64,000 bases of DNA from NCBI GenBank assembly GCA_041674525.1, contig JBAYVN010000003.1, positions 14,381 through 78,380 on the forward strand, written 5' to 3'. The notes under the pieces were generated by a model that saw only the letters and a program-made list of their open reading frames with translations, was not told where the DNA came from and made no database searches. This DNA comes from SHYQ01 sp041674525 (GTDB lineage: Bacteria > Chloroflexota > Dehalococcoidia > UBA2979). Below, one piece after another: positions 16,235 to 25,257 of the stretch (position 1 is the first letter of the stretch; each line of letters starts with the position of its first letter). A program made the position numbers and the translations under genes.

Positions 16235-18880
16235 TCATAGCGGGCGGCGCGGTAGGGTGAAGGTGAACGTGGTCCCGTGCCGCCCGTCCGAGTCACAGCG
16301 AATCGTCCCGCCGTGCCGCTCCACGATCGAGCGCGCGATGGCGAGGCCCAGGCCGGTGCCGCCCGTGGTCCTCCGCCCCGAGCTGGTGCGGTAGAACTTC
16401 TCGAAGAGCCCCGCCTGCTCCTCCGGCGGGATCCCGATCCCGCTGTCCGATACGGAGACGGTGGCGAAGGGCATGGTGTCCGAGACGCGCACCTCGATGT
16501 CGCCGCCGGGGGGCGTGTACTTGATCGCGTTGGACAGCAGGTTGGACACCACCTGCTCCACGCGGGTCGGATCGGCCCAGACCATCGCCACCGGGGGCGC
16601 CGTGATGTGCAGCCGGTGGCGGTGATCCTCGACCGCCGCGTGGGCGCCGCGCGCAGCGATCTCCACGATCTCCACCAGGTCGGTGGAGGAGGGGGACATC
16701 TGCATGCGCCCGGAGTCCAGCGCGGACATGTCCAGCAGGTCGCTGATCAGCGACATCAGGCGGTCGGAGTTCTGCAGGAGCACCTCCACGATGCGCTCCT
16801 GGGTCGCGTTCAGCTCGCCGGCGTCGCGACTGTGCAGGAGGTCGATGGTGGTGCGGATCAGCGTGAGCGGGGTGCGCAGCTCGTGCCCGATCATGGAGAC
16901 GAAGTCGCGCTTCACGCGCTCCGCCTCGGCCTCCGCGGAGAGGTCACGGATGAGCAGGATGACGCCGGCACGCGCCGGGTCCGGATCCGGGAACGGACCC
17001 GCGGTGATCGCCAGCTGGAGGCCGCCCGTCTCCACGAGGATCGGCGCGCTGCCGCCCCGCGACCGCTCCAGCGCGCGCCCGCGCAGCCCCTCGAGCGTGG
17101 AGCCGGTCACCGGCATCCAGTCCTGCGCGGGATGGCCCATGATCTGCGATCGCGGGAGTCCCAGCAGGCGCGCGGCGGCCGGGTTGCAGATCTGGCAGAC
17201 GTTCTGGTAGTCGACCACGATCACGCCGTCCGCCATCTCGCGCAGCACCGCCTCCGCCACCCGGCGGTTCTCCTCCACCTCGTCGGCCAGCTCGGACCGC
17301 TCAAGGGTGGCCGTCACCTCGTGGGCGATCGAGCGCAGGAGCTCGGCGCGCTGTGCCGAGAGCGTCATCGGGCCGACCGAGGTCGCGCAGATCACCCCGG
17401 CGATCCCGTCCGGCGTCACCATCGGCGCGACCGCGAGGCCCCCGATCAGCCACGCCGGAAGCCGCCCCGCCTCCGGCCGCGTGACGGTCTCCTCGATCAC
17501 CAGCTCGGTTTCGGGTGATTGGAGCAGCAGGGGCTCGATGGCCTCGAGGACCGCGGAGGCCGCACCCGGCGGAAGGCCCGCCACCGCGGCCGTGGAGAGC
17601 GCGCCGGACTCCGTGGCCAGCGCCACGAACGCACCGTCCACCCAGTCCAGCCGCAGCAACTCGTCGGCGACCCCGGGGAGCCCGCCCGCCGACTTCCCCG
17701 CGAGCTGCGAGACGACCGCCTGCATCACGTCCAGGTCCTGCGTCACCTCGGAGAGGCTGGCATCGGAGTGCGACACGCGCATCGCCAGGTCGCGGTTCGC
17801 GCTCTGCAGGACGTCGCGGCTCTGCCGGATGGCCAGGCGCATGTCCTCCATCGCCTCGCCGAGCTGGCGCAGCTCCGCCGGGCCCGTTGCCGGCACCGGG
17901 CTCTCCAGGTCGTTCTGCTGCAGGCGGACGGCGGCATCGAGCAGTGGCTGCATCGGGCGCACGGCGAACCATCCGAAGATCCACGCCACCCCGGTGGCGA
18001 GCAGCGTGGCGACGACGATCGTGCGCAGGATCGACCCGCGCGTCGCGGCGATGGTCGCATCGATCGTCCCGCGGTCGATGCCCACGTAGACATCGCCCAC
18101 CACGCCGCCGTTGCGGTCCCGGTACGTGACGACGTCCGACAGGTAGCTCTCGGCCCCGACGCCGAGGTACAGCGGGGCGTCCTTCGCGCGCGCGCGCACC
18201 TCGTCCGTCACGGAGGCCGGATCGAATTCCAGCTGGTCGTTCGATGTCGCCACCACGCGCCCGCCGCTGATCACCGCGACGTCCGTGTTCACCAGGCCCG
18301 CCGCGCTCTGGGTGAACGTGCGGTCGAGGGCGGAGATCGCCTCCACCGCCGCCAGGATGCGGCCGTCCGGGGTCTGCACGGGGGCGATCCCGGACACGGA
18401 CAGCCCGAGCGTCTCGTCCAGCCGGACGGCGCCGCCCGCCTTTCCGGTCTGGAGCGCCGCCTGCACCTCCGCGGGCACGGCGTGCTGCGAGACGTCCTGG
18501 GGGGCCTCGGCGCGCAGCAGCAGCGCCCCCGTCGGACCGTAGATGCGGATGCCGCTCGCACCGCCCTGGGCGAGCGTGGTGCGCGCCATGAACGCCCCGG
18601 CGAGCTGCACCGCTCCGTTCACGTCGTTCGACTGGAGCGCGGCGACGAAGCCCGGCTGCGCCGCCAGCACGGAGGCGCCGACGACGCGCAGCTGCACGTC
18701 ATTCTTGATGCGCTCGTCGAGCTGCATCGAGGCCATCGTGATGCGCTCGGCGAAACGCTCGTCGGCCTGGCGGCGCATGTCCTCGTTCACGCGCCAGAGC
18801 ACGGCGGTGCTGACCAGCGCGATGACGAGCACCGGCGCCAGCGCGATCTGGACGGACAGTCGACCAAGGGGCCCGCGCAA
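16235..18880 (-). CDS. Membrane sensor histidine kinase (sensor-HAMP-GAF-PAS-HisKA)
   Basis: Hybrid-free sensor kinase of 881 residues. It has an N-terminal transmembrane helix (about 10-30) and an extracytoplasmic double-Cache-like domain to about residue 280. A second helix (about 285-305) and a HAMP-like segment follow, then a GAF-like region (about 390-520) and a PAS domain containing VIVVDYQNVCQICNPAAARLLG. The HisKA H-box is MIGHELRTPLTL (phospho-acceptor near 664). The ATPase has NLLSNAIKYTP, DSGIGIPPEEQ and GGTGLGLAIA. No response regulator is adjacent. It lies between argD and argG in the arginine gene run, 40 and 50 bases from each, which is unusual. Confidence 0.9.
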   Translation of the reverse strand: MRGPLGRLSVQIALAPVLVIALVSTAVLWRVNEDMRRQADERFAERITMASMQLDERIKNDVQLRVVGASVLAAQPGFVAALQSNDVNGAVQLAGAFMARTTLAQGGASGIRIYGPTGALLLRAEAPQDVSQHAVPAEVQAALQTGKAGGAVRLDETLGLSVSGIAPVQTPDGRILAAVEAISALDRTFTQSAAGLVNTDVAVISGGRVVATSNDQLEFDPASVTDEVRARAKDAPLYLGVGAESYLSDVVTYRDRNGGVVGDVYVGIDRGTIDATIAATRGSILRTIVVATLLATGVAWIFGWFAVRPMQPLLDAAVRLQQNDLESPVPATGPAELRQLGEAMEDMRLAIRQSRDVLQSANRDLAMRVSHSDASLSEVTQDLDVMQAVVSQLAGKSAGGLPGVADELLRLDWVDGAFVALATESGALSTAAVAGLPPGAASAVLEAIEPLLLQSPETELVIEETVTRPEAGRLPAWLIGGLAVAPMVTPDGIAGVICATSVGPMTLSAQRAELLRSIAHEVTATLERSELADEVEENRRVAEAVLREMADGVIVVDYQNVCQICNPAAARLLGLPRSQIMGHPAQDWMPVTGSTLEGLRGRALERSRGGSAPILVETGGLQLAITAGPFPDPDPARAGVILLIRDLSAEAEAERVKRDFVSMIGHELRTPLTLIRTTIDLLHSRDAGELNATQERIVEVLLQNSDRLMSLISDLLDMSALDSGRMQMSPSSTDLVEIVEIAARGAHAAVEDHRHRLHITAPPVAMVWADPTRVEQVVSNLLSNAIKYTPPGGDIEVRVSDTMPFATVSVSDSGIGIPPEEQAGLFEKFYRTSSGRRTTGGTGLGLAIARSIVERHGGTIRCDSDGRHGTTFTFTLPRRPL

Positions 18881-18919
18881 GCCTCGATGCCTCTCTTGCC
18901 GCCGGCGCCCGCCGTCGGG

Positions 18920-20110
18920 TTAGCCGGCGGCCATCTCCGTCAGCACAGCATCGATGATGTCCACCGCCTGGTCGATCTCCCCCGCGGAGACGTTCAGCGG
19001 GGGCAGGAAGCGCACCACGTTGGGCCGCACCGGGTTGACCAGCAGGCCGCGCGCCATCGCCTTCGTCGCGACGTCCGGCGCGATGTCGGCACTGAGGATC
19101 AGGCCGCGGAGCAGCCCCACGCCCCGCTGCCCCGCGACCAGCGGGGAGCGGTCCTCCAGCCCGGCGAGGCGGCGCTGGAGCTGGTCCCCGCGCGCCTGCA
19201 CGTTTGCCAGCACGCCGCCCTCCAGCAGCTGGCGGATGACGTAGGCGCCGGCCGCCGTGGCCAGTGCGTTTCCGCCGAAGGTGGAGCCGTGGTCGCCGGG
19301 CTCGAAGACGGCGCACGCGTTCTTCGCCAGCACCGCGCCGATCGGCACGCCCCCACCGAGTCCCTTTGCCAGGGTCATGATGTCCGGCTCCGCGCCGGCC
19401 TGCTCGTATGCCCAGAGCGTTCCCGTGCGGCCCGTTCCGGTCTGCACCTCGTCCAGGATCAGCAGGATGCCCTGCTGATCGCACCACGCGCGGACGCGCT
19501 GCAGGTAATCAGGGGCCGGGACGATCACGCCGCCCTCGCCCTGGATCGGCTCCAGCAGCACCGCCGCGGTGTGCGCGGTGGTGGCGGCCTGGATCGCCTC
19601 CACGTCGTCGAAGTCCACGAAGACGAAGCCCGGCAGCGTGGGGCCGAACGGGTCGCGGTAGCGGGCGGTGCCTGTGGCTGCGACGCTGCCCAGCGTGCGC
19701 CCGTGGAAGCCGTTGTGGGTCGCGATGATCTCGTACGCCCCGTTGCGATGCTGGATGCCCCACTTGCGCGCGATCTTGATCGCGGCCTCGTTCGCCTCCG
19801 CGCCGGAGTTGCAGAAGAACACGCGGTCGAGCGCCGAGTGCCCCACCAGCAGCTCCGCGAGCTCGATCTGCGGCTCGGTGTAGAACAGGTTGGACACCTG
19901 GATCAGCGTGCCGGCCTGCTGCGCGATCACCTCGGTCAGACCGGGATGCGCGTGCCCCAGCGAGTCCACCGCGATCCCCGCGATGAAGTCGAGGTAGGAA
20001 CGCCCTTCGTCATCCCAGACGCGGGTGCCCTGGCCGCGGACGAGGGTCAGCGGCTGACGGCGGTACGTCGTCATGTGCACGACGGCTTCGCGCGCGGGGA
20101 TGTTGCCCAA
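18920..20110 (-). CDS. argD: Acetylornithine aminotransferase
   Basis: PLP-dependent transfer of an amino group to N-acetylglutamate semialdehyde in arginine synthesis. The 396 residues contain the class III aminotransferase features SNLFYTEPQIELAELL, FFCNSGAEANEAAIKIAR, HNGFHGRTLGSVAATG, LLILDEVQTGTGRTG, and TLAKGLGGGVPIGA with the PLP lysine. It sits between the UPF0182 gene (21 bases) and the sensor kinase (39 bases). The N terminus MGNIPAREAVVHMTTYRRQPLTLVRG matches the family. Confidence 0.95.
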   Translation of the reverse strand: MGNIPAREAVVHMTTYRRQPLTLVRGQGTRVWDDEGRSYLDFIAGIAVDSLGHAHPGLTEVIAQQAGTLIQVSNLFYTEPQIELAELLVGHSALDRVFFCNSGAEANEAAIKIARKWGIQHRNGAYEIIATHNGFHGRTLGSVAATGTARYRDPFGPTLPGFVFVDFDDVEAIQAATTAHTAAVLLEPIQGEGGVIVPAPDYLQRVRAWCDQQGILLILDEVQTGTGRTGTLWAYEQAGAEPDIMTLAKGLGGGVPIGAVLAKNACAVFEPGDHGSTFGGNALATAAGAYVIRQLLEGGVLANVQARGDQLQRRLAGLEDRSPLVAGQRGVGLLRGLILSADIAPDVATKAMARGLLVNPVRPNVVRFLPPLNVSAGEIDQAVDIIDAVLTEMAAG

Positions 20111-20131
20111 GGTGGTCCTCCTCGTGCCGTC

Positions 20132-22987
20132 TCAGCGAGACGGCGTCGGCTGCGCCTGCAGCTGCTTCTGGATCGCTTCCAGGATCGCCCGCAGGCGGTC
20201 CAGCTCCTGTTGTGTGGCGTTCGAGGATTGCTGCGCCTGCCGCAGGAGATCCTCGATCGATCCGGTCGGGACGGCAGGTGTCGCGCCCGGCGGAGGCGTC
20301 GGCGTCGGCGACCCTGCGCCCGGCGTCGGCGTCGCGGCGGGCGTCCCGCCGGGCCGGGGCGCCGGCTGCGCTCCCCCCGCCAGCGAGGATGGGCGCTTGC
20401 CCATCACTACGTCCAGCGCCTCCGCGAACGTTCGCTCCATGGCGATCTGGGTGCCGTTGGCCACCACGACGCGCACCAGCTCCGGCAGCCGGGAGTTCTC
20501 CGCCTGCAGGTAGATGGGCTCCACGAACAGGAACGACCCCCCGATCGGGATCATCAGCAGGTTGCCCCGAAGCACCGACGATCCGGACTGGTTCCACAGC
20601 GTGATCTGCTGCGAGATCCCGGGGTTCTGGTCGATCCGCGCCTCGATCTGCGCGGGACCGAAGACCAGGTCCTCCGTGGGGAACCGGTATGCGCGCAGCT
20701 TCCCGAAGTTCGCGCCGTCCGAGCGGCCCGCGAGCCACGCCACGGTGTTCTGCCGGTTGCGCGGGGTGAAGGGCATGATCAGGATGAACTCCGCCTTGCC
20801 CGCGCCGGGCGCCTGCGCCTCCTCGGGCAGGGCCATGGTCACGTAGTACGGCTCGATCGCCTGCTCTTTCGTGTCCTTCTTCTCCGTCGGGATGTTCCAG
20901 ACGTCTTCGCCGGTGAAGAACACGCTGGGGTCCGTGATGTGGTAGCGGAGATAGAGCTGCGATTGGATCTTGAACAGGTCCAGTGGGTACCGCATCTGCG
21001 CTCGCACGAGAGCGGGCATGGCGTCCAGGGGCTGGAAGAGGCCCGGGAAGATTTGGCTCCACGTCGCCACCACCGGCTCCTGCGGGTCGACCACGTAGAA
21101 GCGCATGTCGCCCGTTTGCGCATCGATGGTGATCTGCACGCTGTTGCGCACGTAGTTGACGGCGCCGAGGATCCCGCTCGGCTGCGAGTACGGGAACGCA
21201 GTGGAGGTGGAGTACGCGGACTGCATCCACATCAAGCGGCCATCGATCACCACGGCGTAGGGATCGGAGTCCAGCAGCAGGAACGGCGCGACCTTCTCCA
21301 CGCGCTGCTGGATCTGCCGGACCATGAGGAGCCGCGAGTCCCGGGTGATCTGCCCCGAGATCATCAGGTTCGCGTCCCCCAGCTCCCACGCCAGCAGGGC
21401 GCGCCGCACGATCGAGTCCAGCCGGATGCCACGGTCCTCGCCGTACGAGGTGGACGCGTTGCCGCTGCCCAGCGGGTAGTCGAACTCCGGCTCGCTGGAG
21501 TTCACGACGACGTACTGGTTTGTCTGCTCGCCGAAGTAGATGCGCGCCCCGGACTCGGTGATCGGGATCACGTCGCTCTTCGGGGGGATGTCGTAGGTCA
21601 GGAGCGTCGGCAGGCCCTCCGCCTGCACCTCGTTTACGGGGGAGATCACCGCGCCGTAGCCGTGCGTCAGCTGCAGGCGATCTCGCGTCCAGTTCGTGCC
21701 CTGCGCGCGCGAGATGTCCAGCTCACGCGCGGCGGACATCACCTGCCGCGTCTTGCCGTTCACCGTGTAGCGCGTCACGTCCACGTCGTTGAACGTGTAG
21801 AACTGGCGGATCGCCTGGATCTGGTTGAACGTGTCGCGCAGCGGGATCGAGTCCAGCAGCCGGATGTTGTCGAGCGTTTCCGGATTGGCGTCCAGTTCCG
21901 CCTGTTTCACCGCCTGCTCCGCGGGGAACCGCGTCTCCACGGCGGTGTCCAGCCCATACGCGTACCTCGTCGCCGCGATGTTGCGTTCGATGTACGGCGC
22001 CTCGCGCAGGCGCTCGTTCGGTTCCACGGTCACCGACTGCACGATGGAGGGGTAGATCACCCCGCCCAGGATCCCCGCGAACGCCCACAGCCCGATCGCG
22101 AAGGCCGGGGCCCGGAACCCGCTCGCGGAGAGGAACGGGTTGACCGCGGTCGCCGCCGCCGCGAACAGCGCCAGCGCCACCAGGACGTAGCGGACGGGCA
22201 GCCGGGCGTTGACGTCCGTGTACTTCGCGCCGTGGACGATGCCGCCCACGGCGCCCACCAGGTCGTACACCCCCAGCAGGGTGCCCGCGGCAAGCGCGAG
22301 GAAGATCGCGGCCGCCAGGAGCGACAGGTGCATCCGCATGCGGCCGGTGATCTGCAGCTCGAACCGCTGGAGCGAGATCGACAGCGCGTACACGCCGCCC
22401 GACGCCAGCGCGGAGACCACGAGGAGGCTGAGCACCCATTCCTGCGCCAGATGCAGTGCCGGCAGCGTGAACACGTACAGCGAGAGGTCGTGTCCAAACT
22501 GCGCGTCCGCTCGTGAGAAGGGCTGCGCGTGCATCCAGGTGAGCACCGTTTCCCACCCGCTGGATGCCACCGTGCCAAAGATCAGCGCGAGGAACAGCGC
22601 GCCCGCGACCAGCAGCACGCTCACCATCCGCCGGATCGCCGCGGGATCGATGTCCTCGATGAACGACTCCTCGAGCCCCTGCGGGGAGAAGCGCCGCGCG
22701 AGCAGGACGTTCCCGCCCAGCACCACGATCGTCGTCACCGCGCCCGCGAAGAACAGCAGTACGCGTGCCACGATCTCCGTCCGGTACACGCCCGAGAAGC
22801 CCACGGAGTCGAACCACAGGACGTCGACGTAGATCGTCTTGAGGACGCTCAGCGCCAGGTAGCCCACGAGGACGAGCGCCGCGAGTCCAAACCAGCGGAA
22901 GGACATGGGGCGAGGAGCGTCGCGCCTCCCGAGACGGAACGGCTCGGGAGGTGGACCCAGATCACCCCGGTCGTCGAAGAAGCCCAC
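20132..22987 (-). CDS. UPF0182 (COG1615) giant membrane protein
   Basis: A 951-residue protein of unknown function found mainly in actinobacteria, cyanobacteria and Chloroflexota. The first 300 or so residues hold about seven transmembrane helices. A large presumably extracytoplasmic domain follows with family landmarks such as NPFLSASGFRAPAFAIGLW, NIRLLDSIPLRDTFNQIQ, TYDIPPKSDVIPITESGA, PFLLLDSDPYAVVIDGRL and FILIMPFTPRNRQNTVAWLA. The C terminus is a Pro/Thr-rich linker, then a short coiled coil (SIEDLLRQAQQ to the end). It starts 3 bases after the argB stop, so it is embedded in the arginine operon. An internal ATG (MSFRWFGL) is an alternative start. Confidence 0.92.
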   Translation of the reverse strand: MGFFDDRGDLGPPPEPFRLGRRDAPRPMSFRWFGLAALVLVGYLALSVLKTIYVDVLWFDSVGFSGVYRTEIVARVLLFFAGAVTTIVVLGGNVLLARRFSPQGLEESFIEDIDPAAIRRMVSVLLVAGALFLALIFGTVASSGWETVLTWMHAQPFSRADAQFGHDLSLYVFTLPALHLAQEWVLSLLVVSALASGGVYALSISLQRFELQITGRMRMHLSLLAAAIFLALAAGTLLGVYDLVGAVGGIVHGAKYTDVNARLPVRYVLVALALFAAAATAVNPFLSASGFRAPAFAIGLWAFAGILGGVIYPSIVQSVTVEPNERLREAPYIERNIAATRYAYGLDTAVETRFPAEQAVKQAELDANPETLDNIRLLDSIPLRDTFNQIQAIRQFYTFNDVDVTRYTVNGKTRQVMSAARELDISRAQGTNWTRDRLQLTHGYGAVISPVNEVQAEGLPTLLTYDIPPKSDVIPITESGARIYFGEQTNQYVVVNSSEPEFDYPLGSGNASTSYGEDRGIRLDSIVRRALLAWELGDANLMISGQITRDSRLLMVRQIQQRVEKVAPFLLLDSDPYAVVIDGRLMWMQSAYSTSTAFPYSQPSGILGAVNYVRNSVQITIDAQTGDMRFYVVDPQEPVVATWSQIFPGLFQPLDAMPALVRAQMRYPLDLFKIQSQLYLRYHITDPSVFFTGEDVWNIPTEKKDTKEQAIEPYYVTMALPEEAQAPGAGKAEFILIMPFTPRNRQNTVAWLAGRSDGANFGKLRAYRFPTEDLVFGPAQIEARIDQNPGISQQITLWNQSGSSVLRGNLLMIPIGGSFLFVEPIYLQAENSRLPELVRVVVANGTQIAMERTFAEALDVVMGKRPSSLAGGAQPAPRPGGTPAATPTPGAGSPTPTPPPGATPAVPTGSIEDLLRQAQQSSNATQQELDRLRAILEAIQKQLQAQPTPSR

Positions 22988-22990
22988 GGC

Positions 22991-23770
22991 TCATGCCTCG
23001 ATTCGCGTCCCGATTCGCTCACCGGAGACAAGCCGGTGGACCGTATGAGGCTGCATCCCGTTGGCGATGAAGGCGCTCACGCCCACCTCCGCCGCGCGGA
23101 AGCAAGCGTCGATCTTGGGAATCATACCCCCGGAGAGGACGCCTTCGGCGCGCAGCGCCTCCGCACGGCCGGCGTTCAGGTTCCCCACCACATCTCCGGC
23201 GGCATCCAGCAGGCCGTCGACGTCCGTGAGGAAGATGAGCTGCGCCGCACCCAGCGCGCGCGCCACCTCGCCCGCCATCGTGTCGGCGTTGATGTTCAGC
23301 GGCTGCGCGGGCGGCTCCAGCGCGATCGGCGCGATCACGGGGATCACCCCCGCGTCCAGCAGCGAGGTGAGGATGTCCGCGTGCGCGGCGGTGATGCGGC
23401 CCACCAGCCCCAGCCGATCGTCGTACTGCTCCGCCTGCACCATGGCGCCATCGACGCCGCTCAGGCCGACGGCACGCCCGCCCAGCGCCGTGATCTCCGC
23501 CACGAGCTGGGTGTTGACCACGCCGCGCAGCACGCCCAGCACCACGTCCATCGCCGGCTTGCTGGTGGATCGCAGGCCATCGACGAAGTGCGATTCGATC
23601 TCGAGCCGCTTCAGCCAGTCGCTGATCATCGCCCCGCCGCCGTGCACCACCACCGGCCGCAGCCCCTCGCGCTGGAGCGCGACCACGTCCTGGAGCGACG
23701 TGTCCTGCGCGCCGAGCGTGGAGCCGCCGATCTTGATCACGGTCGCCGGGATGCTGTTCGGTTCGTTCAT
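22991..23770 (-). CDS. argB: Acetylglutamate kinase
   Basis: Phosphorylates N-acetylglutamate, the second step and usual feedback point of cyclic arginine synthesis. The 259 residues contain VIKIGGSTLG, PVVVHGGGAMISDWLKRL, LNINADTMAGEVARALGA and LSGGMIPKIDACFRA. The start ATG at 23770 overlaps the argJ stop as ATGA; the longer frame lies inside argJ. The N terminus lacks the extra helix typical of arginine-inhibited hexameric enzymes as far as can be judged by eye, so feedback sensitivity is uncertain. Confidence 0.95.
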   Translation of the reverse strand: MNEPNSIPATVIKIGGSTLGAQDTSLQDVVALQREGLRPVVVHGGGAMISDWLKRLEIESHFVDGLRSTSKPAMDVVLGVLRGVVNTQLVAEITALGGRAVGLSGVDGAMVQAEQYDDRLGLVGRITAAHADILTSLLDAGVIPVIAPIALEPPAQPLNINADTMAGEVARALGAAQLIFLTDVDGLLDAAGDVVGNLNAGRAEALRAEGVLSGGMIPKIDACFRAAEVGVSAFIANGMQPHTVHRLVSGERIGTRIEA

Positions 23771-25008
23771 GTCGTGTAGTCCGCGTTGATGCTCACGTAC
23801 TCGCTGGTCATGTTGCAGCCCCACGCCGTCGCCGTGGCCGGGCCGGCGCCGAGGTGGACGCGCAGCCGCACCTCCTCGCCCGCCATCGCCGCGGAGACCA
23901 GGCGCAGGTCGACGCCCGTTGGCTGGCCGTGGTCCAGGACGCAGTGGTCGCCGATCCAGACGCTCGCCGCGCGCTGGTCAAAGCTCGCGCCGGAGCGGCC
24001 GGCGGCCATCATCACGCGTCCCCAGTTCGGGTCGCGCCCCGTGATCATGGTCTTGATCAGCGGCGACGAGGTGATGGTGCGCGCCGCTGCGCGCGCGTCC
24101 TCCGGCGTGGCCGCCCCCTCGGCGACGACCTCCAGGAGCGCGGTCGCGCCTTCTCCATCCCCGGCGATCGCGCGCGCCAGCCGCGTCGCGACGGCCTCGA
24201 TGGCGGCGGTCAGGGCGGCGGCTGCGGGGTGCGCGGCGGAGAGGGGGTCGCCCCCGGCCGCGCCGCTGGCGAAGAGCAGCGCGGTGTCGCTGGTGGAGGT
24301 GTCCATGTCCACGTCCACCATGTTGAACGTGCGATCCGTCACGGCGCGGAGCGTCGCGTCCAGCCACGCCCGCTCGGCGGGCGCGTCCGTGGTCATGAAC
24401 GCGAACATGGTGCCCATGTCCGGGTGGATCATCCCGGAGCCCTTCGCGCACCCGCCCACGTGGTATGTGCGCCCGGCGGCCTCCACACGCACGGCGCACG
24501 ACTTCTCGCGCGTGTCCGTGGTCATGATCGCCCGCGTGAACAGGGCGCCGCCTGCCGGTGACAGCGCGATCGCGCGGATGCCGCGCTCCAGTCGGTCCAT
24601 CGGCATCTGCCGCCCGATCACCCCGGTCGATGCGACCAGGATCTCCTCGGAGGACACGCCGAGCACCTCGGCGGCGATCTCCGCCATGCGGGCGCAATCG
24701 CGCGTTCCCTGGTCCCCGGTCACGGTGTTCGCGTTGCCGGAGTTGCAGACCAGGCCGCGCATCGGCCGGCTGGCCGCCAGCACGCGGCGGTCCCATGTCA
24801 CGGGCTCGCCCGTCACGGCATTGCGCGTGAACACGCCGGCCACCGTGCACGGCCCGGTCGCCGCCAGCAGGCCCACGTCCATGCGCGGATCCTCGCCGTA
24901 CGTCTTGATCTGCGCGTACGCGCCGCCGGCGACGAACCCGCCCGGCGTGGTGACCCCGCCCCCCTCGATCCATTCGATGGCGGCGGGCTGGGTGTCGGGT
25001 GCGTTCAT
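23767..25008 (-). CDS. argJ: Glutamate N-acetyltransferase / N-acetylglutamate synthase
   Basis: Bifunctional ornithine acetyltransferase that recycles acetyl groups, so arginine synthesis here is the cyclic type. The 413-residue precursor normally self-cleaves before a conserved threonine. The motif here is KGSGMIHPDMGTMFAF, with Thr200 as predicted nucleophile and glycine, rather than the usual alanine, before it. CNSGNANTVTGDQG and SSPLIKTMITGRDPNWGRVM are also diagnostic. It is the first gene of the arginine unit, with GGAGT before the ATG, and argB follows with a 4-base overlap. Confidence 0.95.
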   Translation of the reverse strand: MNAPDTQPAAIEWIEGGGVTTPGGFVAGGAYAQIKTYGEDPRMDVGLLAATGPCTVAGVFTRNAVTGEPVTWDRRVLAASRPMRGLVCNSGNANTVTGDQGTRDCARMAEIAAEVLGVSSEEILVASTGVIGRQMPMDRLERGIRAIALSPAGGALFTRAIMTTDTREKSCAVRVEAAGRTYHVGGCAKGSGMIHPDMGTMFAFMTTDAPAERAWLDATLRAVTDRTFNMVDVDMDTSTSDTALLFASGAAGGDPLSAAHPAAAALTAAIEAVATRLARAIAGDGEGATALLEVVAEGAATPEDARAAARTITSSPLIKTMITGRDPNWGRVMMAAGRSGASFDQRAASVWIGDHCVLDHGQPTGVDLRLVSAAMAGEEVRLRVHLGAGPATATAWGCNMTSEYVSINADYTT

Positions 25009-25165
25009 GGAGTGACTCCGTTAGGCGTCGGAGAAGTGGGTGTCGGGGGTACCGGGTCCGGGGGCCGCCAGCGGGCGGCCACGACGGACGCGCGGAACGC
25101 GAATCGAACGGGCGCGGCTGGCTCGCCTGAGCGTCATTCCCGATCCCCTCCATGGAAGAGGCCCG

Positions 25166-25171
25166 AGTATA
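25166..25171 (-). promoter_or_regulatory. -10 element for the arginine operon
   Basis: TATACT on the minus strand, with no convincing -35. It predicts a leader of about 150 bases before argJ. The leader contains a hairpin built from GGCCGCC and GGCGGCC (around 25060-25080), which could be an attenuator or simply a GC-rich stem. Confidence 0.4.
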
Positions 25172-25245
25172 CCGGGCGGGCCCGCTCTGGGCATCCCGCG
25201 CGATGTATGCACGGCTGCGCCCCTCGTTCCCGTGGACGGCTGTGG

Positions 25246-25251
25246 CACAAT
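25246..25251 (+). promoter_or_regulatory. -10 element of a leaderless N-acetyltransferase gene
   Basis: CACAAT is followed by exactly six bases and then the ATG at 25258, with no ribosome-binding site between. This matches the leaderless arrangement seen at other genes in the window. Confidence 0.45.
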
Positions 25252-25257
25252 CCCTGC

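Noticed and set aside
17519..22516. A very long open frame (about 1,665 codons) on the plus strand opposite the sensor kinase, argD and UPF0182 genes
   Set aside because: It is low-complexity Arg/His/Val/Leu-rich sequence caused by high GC on the antisense strand, while the minus-strand genes have clear families and motifs.
25012..25257. N-terminal extension of the acetyltransferase on the plus strand
   Set aside because: The stretch has no family similarity or ribosome-binding site, overlaps the arginine leader, and the conserved protein starts at 25258.
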